Assembly (NCBI GenBank): GCA_900548875.1
Contig: URMA01000056.1
Coordinates: 1 to 19,468 of the forward strand
Origin: an uncultured Porphyromonadaceae bacterium
GTDB lineage: Bacteria > Bacteroidota > Bacteroidia > Bacteroidales > Muribaculaceae
Direction: 5' to 3'
DNA: 19,468 nt
In this document: positions 14,871-19,468 of the stretch, piece by piece
How positions within the stretch are numbered: position 1 is the first letter of the stretch
Layout of the letters: each line of letters begins with the position of its first letter
The notes under the pieces: generated by a model
The model's database searches: none
Told to the model about the DNA's origin: nothing
The model's input: the letters and a program-made list of their open reading frames with translations, nothing else
Position numbers and translations under genes: made by a program

Positions 14871-14878
14871 CAAAGGTA
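14871..14878 (-). promoter_or_regulatory. Candidate -7 box for the lysis cluster
   Basis: The minus strand reads TACCTTTG at 14878-14871, matching TAnnTTTG, in an AT-rich 70-base gap between the tail gene stop and the ATG at 14846. A -33 TTTG at standard spacing is not evident. If active it would let the lysis genes be expressed separately from the tail operon. Confidence 0.4.
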
Positions 14879-14916
14879 AATAAAGTGATTGTATTATAAT
14901 CATTATTGCGCAAAAA

Positions 14917-17900
14917 TTAAAGCACGAGCCAATCATTAAGGTTGATGATTTGAAACATGAATGAACCGTCATTGGCGGAGGAATCATCGCTGACCTCTGC
15001 GATAAAATACGACGTTCCAGCTTCGAGTAAAGTAGCTTTCATCAGACCGCTGCCATATCCGGTCATCATCACGATATAACTCCCGGTTATCAGCCCCCAA
15101 TTTGACGGAAAATTTACTCGGTATTTCCCTGTTCCTTGACGGCTTACGCTCAATGTACTTGCATTGTCGTATGACTTGTAGCTAATAGATGCTCCCGATG
15201 AATATCCGGTTACAATACCTTGGGCAAGCACGTTCAATTTTCTGCCGTATTTTGATGTGGTCATCAAATTGATTCGGTTCAATACAATCCAGCCATAAAA
15301 CTGCGTCGATGTACCATATCCCATCAACTCTACACACTCACGAGATAGCGATATGGCCTTTTTTTGTGTTCCGTCTTCATAGAAATACTTGCCACTTGGA
15401 GCCGAATATTCTATCGATCCCGTTGTAATTTCACTGCCCCACCTATAATTGGCGATGCACATACGCCTACCGCTTTGTTCTACTCCCCATTCCAAAGTAC
15501 CAACTGTAACCCAACCGCCGCCGGAGGCAATCGGCACTACGTTGTCGTGAGTGGATTGTTTGCCGCCTATCACGATAGAATCAGTTTCCCTGACAAACGG
15601 TGAGCGGAGAGAACCTTGTATCAGTATGTCTGTAAATGTTCCTCCGTTGGCTTTGATGTTTCCAGCAGAATCCCATGTGATGTTCCCTTTGGCGAGTTGG
15701 CCGGAACCGTCCACGCCGCTGAAATAAATCATCGTTTGCCCTGCGGTGTTTGCAATCTGTATGGTCGCATTTTTCATCGACAGCACATTGGCGACTGAGG
15801 CGTTCCAATCTATGTAGGTCTTGTCATTGCCGATGCGGAACGCATTGTTCAGAAAATCCATGAAATTCTTGCCGTTGGCCGATGCCACTTTGTTCGTTAT
15901 GACTTGCCCCGGCAATACCTCCGTAAAACCGTATAGAGAAACGTAGCTGCGCTCTCCGTCATACTCGCTGTTCAGTACGCCCATGAGCAAGTGATAATAT
16001 CCGGCCACGCCCTCCATTGCGATAGCCTGTTCGCTGATGTAAAACGTGCCGGTCTTGGCCGTTTTGCTGACTTTTGCGTAGAGGTAGTATTTTTTTGTTC
16101 CGTCGGTCAGCGTCGGCGTGGTAAAGGCGGGGAGCGACCAAAACTTATACTCGTCGGCTGCATGGCTTGACGATATGGTGTCGATGCCGAGCGTGTAGTG
16201 CTGGATGATACCGGCAGGAACAGACAGCACCTTTGTCGCCTGATTGTACGTTACGTTATGGACAACGGGGGACGGGTTCGTCATGCTATTGACGAACTCA
16301 AATTGCAGGCTCTTGTCGCCGATAAGCATAGCCATAGTTTTTACGGCTATGGGGTTTATGGAGTTCGAAAAATTATCGAGCAAGGCATCGCCTAACATTT
16401 CGATAGTTTCCATAGAATCCCGATACCGGCGTTTGGTGAACTGCAAAGCCTCTTTGTGGAGGGTATCCATAACCACCTCGTTACTTTCGATTTTCCGCAG
16501 ATCACTCGATACCGTTCGCCCGACGGTAGAGTTTGACAATTCTATTTCGGGGCTGTGGGGATTATTGATGTAATCCTTTATCCCGATAATCCTGACAAGC
16601 ACTCCCTCCGGCTGGAACCGCTCGTCGGAGAATTGAACGAACCCGCCCAACTTTATCATACCGCCGATATTGAGCCAATCTTTCTTCGCCCATATCCCGT
16701 CCAATTCGCCCGTGAACGTGAATTTCTGTTCTTCGTTATCGTACAGGTATTTCACCCCCTGCCGGAACATGTCCCACGATGCTCCGGTTTTTGTGGCGTT
16801 GTCGCAGATGTACGCTGCAGGCAGCATACAATGAAATACGGCGTATGTATCTCCGACTTGGGGGATATAATTTCCGCCTGGCATCGTTTGTCCGTCTATA
16901 TCCTGCGGGACGATTTCAAACCGGCGGGCGGCTTTCCCTTCTTTGGCATTGTGGATATACTTTGCCTCGAATTCCTTTCCGGCCAACATTCCCGTCTGTG
17001 GAATAATTGTCAGCGTTTCGCCCTCAATCAGACAGTCCTCGAAATTCAGCGATGCCGGTATGCTGCTATCTACAATGTCGTAAAAATGCTTGCTGGCATC
17101 AACCACCGTAACGGCACTTATTGTCCCCACACGGGAGGGGTATATTTCCGAACAATCGAGGCTATCTTCTGCCTGTGAGGATAACGGTTTATCGGCACGG
17201 CGTATGGAGAACCCGTCCGCATCCGTTTGATAGGTTCGAGCCTTACTGCTGTCAAATCCCTGTTCGCCTTCGAAGTGTTCACCGTCGAACCGGATTGTTT
17301 GGCTTTTGGGCAACAGCAATTCGGAACTTCCGTATTGGCTGGCGTCGATGTTTTGTTCCCCGCCCTGAATATATAGAATTTCGATAGGCGTAGAATCTTC
17401 GTAGTTGGAGCGTCCGATGCCGGGCTTAAATCCGTTCCCTTTACCATACGATAACGGCAGCGGGTTGTCCCTGTTGTACTCGACTTTCCACAACGACACC
17501 TGCTTACCGACAAATTCGTACTCCGTTTCCCATTCATCAGCCATTTGGGATAGTGCGTCGATGCAATACGCATGATTGTACGATATGGTCTTTTCGGGAG
17601 CGTCAATGCACCGTCCGATAGTCCAACCGCTGTCCCGCTGGTTCATATTATCCACGAACATTTGCAGGTGTTCGATAGGTTTGGCCGTCAGCGGGAATTT
17701 CAGCCGTCTATCTACGGGGTTCCTGAATTTCCACTTGCCCGCCTTTGCCTGCGGTGAATCGAATACGACGGTGTACTCGAAATAGCGGCTGTGCTTCATC
17801 GTCAGGCTCTCGGGCTTTTCGAGCGTGTAGGTCTCGTTCTCATAGACACAATACGCCCCGACAGGTATTTCGACGTGTTCCGCCAGCGAGAAATAGAGCG

Positions 17901-17994
17901 TCAGATTATGGTCGCCCTTTATAGCCCGATAGCGGTAGCTGCTGTCATCGACCTGTATGTTGAGTATTTCGATGTTGTTATGGAGAATTTTCAT
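14917..17994 (-). CDS. Phage tail hub / tail fibre protein
   Basis: 1025 residues from the ATG at 17994, which overlaps the previous stop as TGATG; an ATG 33 bases further upstream is possible but would overlap the upstream gene more. The N-terminal half (ILNIQVDDSSYRYRAI, LTLYFSLAEHVEIPVG, YTLEKPESLTM) looks like the tail-hub/baseplate region of prophage tail-tip proteins. The C-terminal half has fibre-like features: NNAFRIGNDKTYIDWN, NATIQIANTAGQTMIYFSG, NIKANGGTFTDILIQGSL. A glycine/serine/tyrosine-rich last 200 residues could contact the host surface. It is translated from the same coupled series as the reverse transcriptase and two small proteins, and is a possible target of sequence diversification, though no variable repeat could be identified. 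Confidence 0.75.
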   Translation of the reverse strand: MKILHNNIEILNIQVDDSSYRYRAIKGDHNLTLYFSLAEHVEIPVGAYCVYENETYTLEKPESLTMKHSRYFEYTVVFDSPQAKAGKWKFRNPVDRRLKFPLTAKPIEHLQMFVDNMNQRDSGWTIGRCIDAPEKTISYNHAYCIDALSQMADEWETEYEFVGKQVSLWKVEYNRDNPLPLSYGKGNGFKPGIGRSNYEDSTPIEILYIQGGEQNIDASQYGSSELLLPKSQTIRFDGEHFEGEQGFDSSKARTYQTDADGFSIRRADKPLSSQAEDSLDCSEIYPSRVGTISAVTVVDASKHFYDIVDSSIPASLNFEDCLIEGETLTIIPQTGMLAGKEFEAKYIHNAKEGKAARRFEIVPQDIDGQTMPGGNYIPQVGDTYAVFHCMLPAAYICDNATKTGASWDMFRQGVKYLYDNEEQKFTFTGELDGIWAKKDWLNIGGMIKLGGFVQFSDERFQPEGVLVRIIGIKDYINNPHSPEIELSNSTVGRTVSSDLRKIESNEVVMDTLHKEALQFTKRRYRDSMETIEMLGDALLDNFSNSINPIAVKTMAMLIGDKSLQFEFVNSMTNPSPVVHNVTYNQATKVLSVPAGIIQHYTLGIDTISSSHAADEYKFWSLPAFTTPTLTDGTKKYYLYAKVSKTAKTGTFYISEQAIAMEGVAGYYHLLMGVLNSEYDGERSYVSLYGFTEVLPGQVITNKVASANGKNFMDFLNNAFRIGNDKTYIDWNASVANVLSMKNATIQIANTAGQTMIYFSGVDGSGQLAKGNITWDSAGNIKANGGTFTDILIQGSLRSPFVRETDSIVIGGKQSTHDNVVPIASGGGWVTVGTLEWGVEQSGRRMCIANYRWGSEITTGSIEYSAPSGKYFYEDGTQKKAISLSRECVELMGYGTSTQFYGWIVLNRINLMTTSKYGRKLNVLAQGIVTGYSSGASISYKSYDNASTLSVSRQGTGKYRVNFPSNWGLITGSYIVMMTGYGSGLMKATLLEAGTSYFIAEVSDDSSANDGSFMFQIINLNDWLVL

Positions 17995-18308
17995 CACGTA
18001 AATTGGTATATCTTCCCGTTGCCACACTTGGTGCAGCGGATTGTGGTTATAAACGGAAATTCCTCTTTAGGAATTTGATCGAGAACACTTTTAATGGCGG
18101 ATGAGTTTGTGAAAAACTTACCCTCCGTACCGTTCTGCGTGAACTTAATGAGATACCGACCTTCCCCGTGTTGTGTTTTCATTCCGGGGATAAAGTCGAT
18201 AACTTCTATTTCGCTGTTCAGAACGTCCGTGATAGACACCTGTTGGCAGTTGAAAATCTTGCGGTCGTCCTGCTGCTTGATACCGAGTTCGCTGAAACGC
18301 TTTGCCAT
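17994..18308 (-). CDS. 104-residue conserved-looking phage protein, possible OB-fold
   Basis: Family not recognised. It is a compact, beta-rich sequence: VSITDVLNSEIEVIDFIPG, then GRYLIKFTQNGTEGKFFTN, then AIKSVLDQI, ending in a CTKCGNGKIYQF segment with two cysteines. The strand pattern and the FFTNSS...IK..L segment recall small OB-fold nucleic-acid-binding proteins, but this is only an impression. It starts one base after the stop of the 127-residue gene (TAATATG) and its own stop overlaps the tail gene start (TGATG). The tight coupling to a reverse transcriptase and a tail protein makes an accessory role in the retroelement or in tail assembly the two obvious options. Confidence 0.6.
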   Translation of the reverse strand: MAKRFSELGIKQQDDRKIFNCQQVSITDVLNSEIEVIDFIPGMKTQHGEGRYLIKFTQNGTEGKFFTNSSAIKSVLDQIPKEEFPFITTIRCTKCGNGKIYQFT

Positions 18309-18309
18309 A

Positions 18310-18693
18310 TTACTGGATATTTAGGGTTGCACAATCGTCGTCGATTTGACGTTTGATAGCTGCCCGCTCGGATAAAAAGGCTTTGTATGCAGCGATTTTC
18401 GGCTGGGCATCGGTACTCGATTTAGCCCCGTATATCCCCATTGTCGCAGCGTTGTACTCGTTGATAAGTTTCTGCTCGTAATCCCTCGGCCATAAATGGT
18501 TGATTACGGCCTCGGTCAGTTTGTCGCTCGTTACCGTACCCCACACGACAACCTCCTGACACTCCCATTTCGTTGTGGTTTCCTCCGTGTCAGCTCCGGC
18601 GGGTATTTCGACTTCTTTAATGTCCCAACGGTAGGTGTAAGAACCGTCCCCGTTTGCCTCGTAGATAGAGGGCTTTTTGTCATAGATTGCCAT
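18310..18693 (-). CDS. 127-residue phage protein between RT and tail gene
   Basis: Starts MAIYDKKPSIYEANGDGSY, contains a beta-rich middle with ECQEVVVWGTVTSDKLTEAV, and ends in a helical part (KIAAYKAFLSERAAIKRQI). The layout, a strand-rich head and a helical tail close to a fibre gene, resembles small fibre-associated or chaperone-like phage proteins, but I cannot name a family. Its ATG lies within the last codons of the reverse transcriptase gene (14-base overlap), and the next gene follows after one base. Alternatively it is an accessory factor of the retroelement, since such proteins are small and RT-adjacent. Confidence 0.6.
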   Translation of the reverse strand: MAIYDKKPSIYEANGDGSYTYRWDIKEVEIPAGADTEETTTKWECQEVVVWGTVTSDKLTEAVINHLWPRDYEQKLINEYNAATMGIYGAKSSTDAQPKIAAYKAFLSERAAIKRQIDDDCATLNIQ

Positions 18694-19468
18694 AGAAACT
18701 CGGTTTAATTATGGTTTTCAATAAATGTTTGGAATTGCTGTGTTTTGCCCAGCCGAGCCAACTGCACACTCCCTGTTTGTAGTCTTTGGCAGATAGGTTG
18801 GGCTGCTTGTTAAGCCGGGCAACGGCACGGCAAAAATTCTTCTTGATGCTCTTGCGGATTAGCTTGTGTTCGTGGTAGAAAACGAACCCGACGAAATCCA
18901 GCCCCCGCCCGTGCTTATCGCTGCGATTTTTAGCGATAGGGAATACCTGGTAATTTGCCTTTATCGTCAAATGCAGGTTGTCACGGAGATAGGCATCTAT
19001 CTGTGTGAGTAAATCATGCAGGAACGCCTTGTCCTTGTGCAGAAAAACCATGTCGTCGGCATACCTGAAATAATATTTGACACCGACCTCCTCTTTTATC
19101 CAATGGTCAAAGTATGCGAGGAACAGGTTGGCGAAATATTGCGACAGGTAATTGCCGATAGGGACACCGGCGGCACTATCTATGATTTGGTCGAGTAGAG
19201 CCAGCGTGTCCGGGCATTTGATTTTACGGCGCACGATTTGTTTCAGCACATCATGGTCGATACTCGGATAGAATTTCTTAACGTCGATTTTCAGGCAATA
19301 TCGGGTGTTCTCCACGTCTTTCAACGCTTTATCTACTTTCAGCATACACCCGTTTATACCCCTATTTTTGATGCAAGAAAACGTGTCCGTCGTGAACACC
19401 GAAACCCATATTGGTTCGAGAATGTTCATTATAGCGTGATGAACGATTCTGTCGGGGAAATACGGCAG
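18680..19468 (-). CDS. Reverse transcriptase, DGR-like (partial, runs off the window)
   Basis: The frame is open to the last base of the window, so the N-terminus is missing; 262 codons are visible. Motifs include LPYFPDRIVHHAIMNILEP near the visible start, palm motif A CLKIDVKKFYPSIDHD, the IGNYLSQ motif (19156-19139), and the catalytic YADD (19063-19052). An I/V/L-G-x-x-x-S-Q motif in place of the Q-G-x-x-x-S-P of group II intron RTs is a hallmark of diversity-generating retroelement RTs. There is no maturase or endonuclease extension. It lies at the head of coupled tail genes, consistent with a phage DGR acting on a receptor-binding protein. No template repeat, variable repeat or Avd gene is visible in the window. 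Confidence 0.82.
   Translation of the reverse strand: MPYFPDRIVHHAIMNILEPIWVSVFTTDTFSCIKNRGINGCMLKVDKALKDVENTRYCLKIDVKKFYPSIDHDVLKQIVRRKIKCPDTLALLDQIIDSAAGVPIGNYLSQYFANLFLAYFDHWIKEEVGVKYYFRYADDMVFLHKDKAFLHDLLTQIDAYLRDNLHLTIKANYQVFPIAKNRSDKHGRGLDFVGFVFYHEHKLIRKSIKKNFCRAVARLNKQPNLSAKDYKQGVCSWLGWAKHSNSKHLLKTIIKPSFYGNL

Noticed and set aside
17118..17606. 162-codon minus-strand frame within the tail gene
   Set aside because: It lies wholly inside the tail protein gene on the same strand in another frame, has shadow-type composition (rich in R, T, S, P) and has no start context.
18680..19468. Reverse transcriptase as a retron or group II intron
   Set aside because: The IGNYLSQ motif and tail-operon context fit a DGR. 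No adjacent msr/msd-type non-coding region is seen because the gene overlaps its neighbour, and there is no maturase or endonuclease domain.
1..19468. CRISPR array, tRNA or rRNA genes, insertion sequences
   Set aside because: No regularly spaced repeats, no cloverleaf with acceptor and anticodon arms, no rRNA-like stretch and no transposase motif were found on either strand by eye.

Overview
The window looks like accessory DNA from a Bacteroidales gut bacterium (Bacteroides, Parabacteroides or Alistipes type). The evidence is the Bacteroidetes-style -7 motif (TAnnTTTG) at several gene starts, weak use of Shine-Dalgarno sites, and proteins of the kind found in Bacteroidales prophages and integrative elements. 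No integrase, relaxase, rRNA, tRNA or CRISPR array is visible, so the genus and the element boundaries cannot be fixed from this window.

Left half (about 430-9992, + strand): an apparent defence operon. A small XRE-type regulator is followed by a SNF2-family helicase/translocase, a large beta-class DNA methyltransferase of type III Mod type, a type III Res-like SF2 helicase, and a PD-(D/E)xK nuclease domain. The last two share one reading frame and are separated by a single TAG codon, so they look like a split or interrupted Res subunit. The methyltransferase carries a block of about 950 bp, AT-rich (about 32% GC) between flanks of about 58-65% GC, covering the target-recognition region and both catalytic motifs. 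This suggests specificity swapping by recombination. The set resembles a type III restriction-modification system with an added SNF2 motor. It shares parts with DISARM, but no DrmA/B/C core is present.

Junction (about 9993-11214): a strong inverted-repeat terminator between convergent transcripts, a leftward pair made of a HTH protein and a small frameshifted gene, and a stretch with no convincing long gene. That stretch may hold a tiny leftward transcription unit with its own -7 motif, 32-codon ORF and terminator.

Right half (11191-19468, mostly - strand): the late end of a prophage, read from right to left. It starts with a reverse transcriptase cut by the window edge, whose motifs fit a diversity-generating retroelement RT. 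Next come two small proteins and a tail hub/fibre protein, all translationally coupled. A lysis-type cluster follows: GAF-like membrane protein, DUF5675-like protein, 38-residue membrane peptide and a probable unimolecular spanin. A membrane-anchored TPR protein and a secreted protein come last, before a terminator. One gene (13222-13608) runs against this operon from its own promoter and is a likely lysogen-expressed moron. Upstream of the TPR gene lies a dense set of nested and alternative inverted repeats, a strong candidate for a structured RNA.

The items most worth following up are the SNF2/Mod/split-Res operon, the structured leader at about 12430-12655, and the RT-headed tail cassette with its two unknown small proteins.
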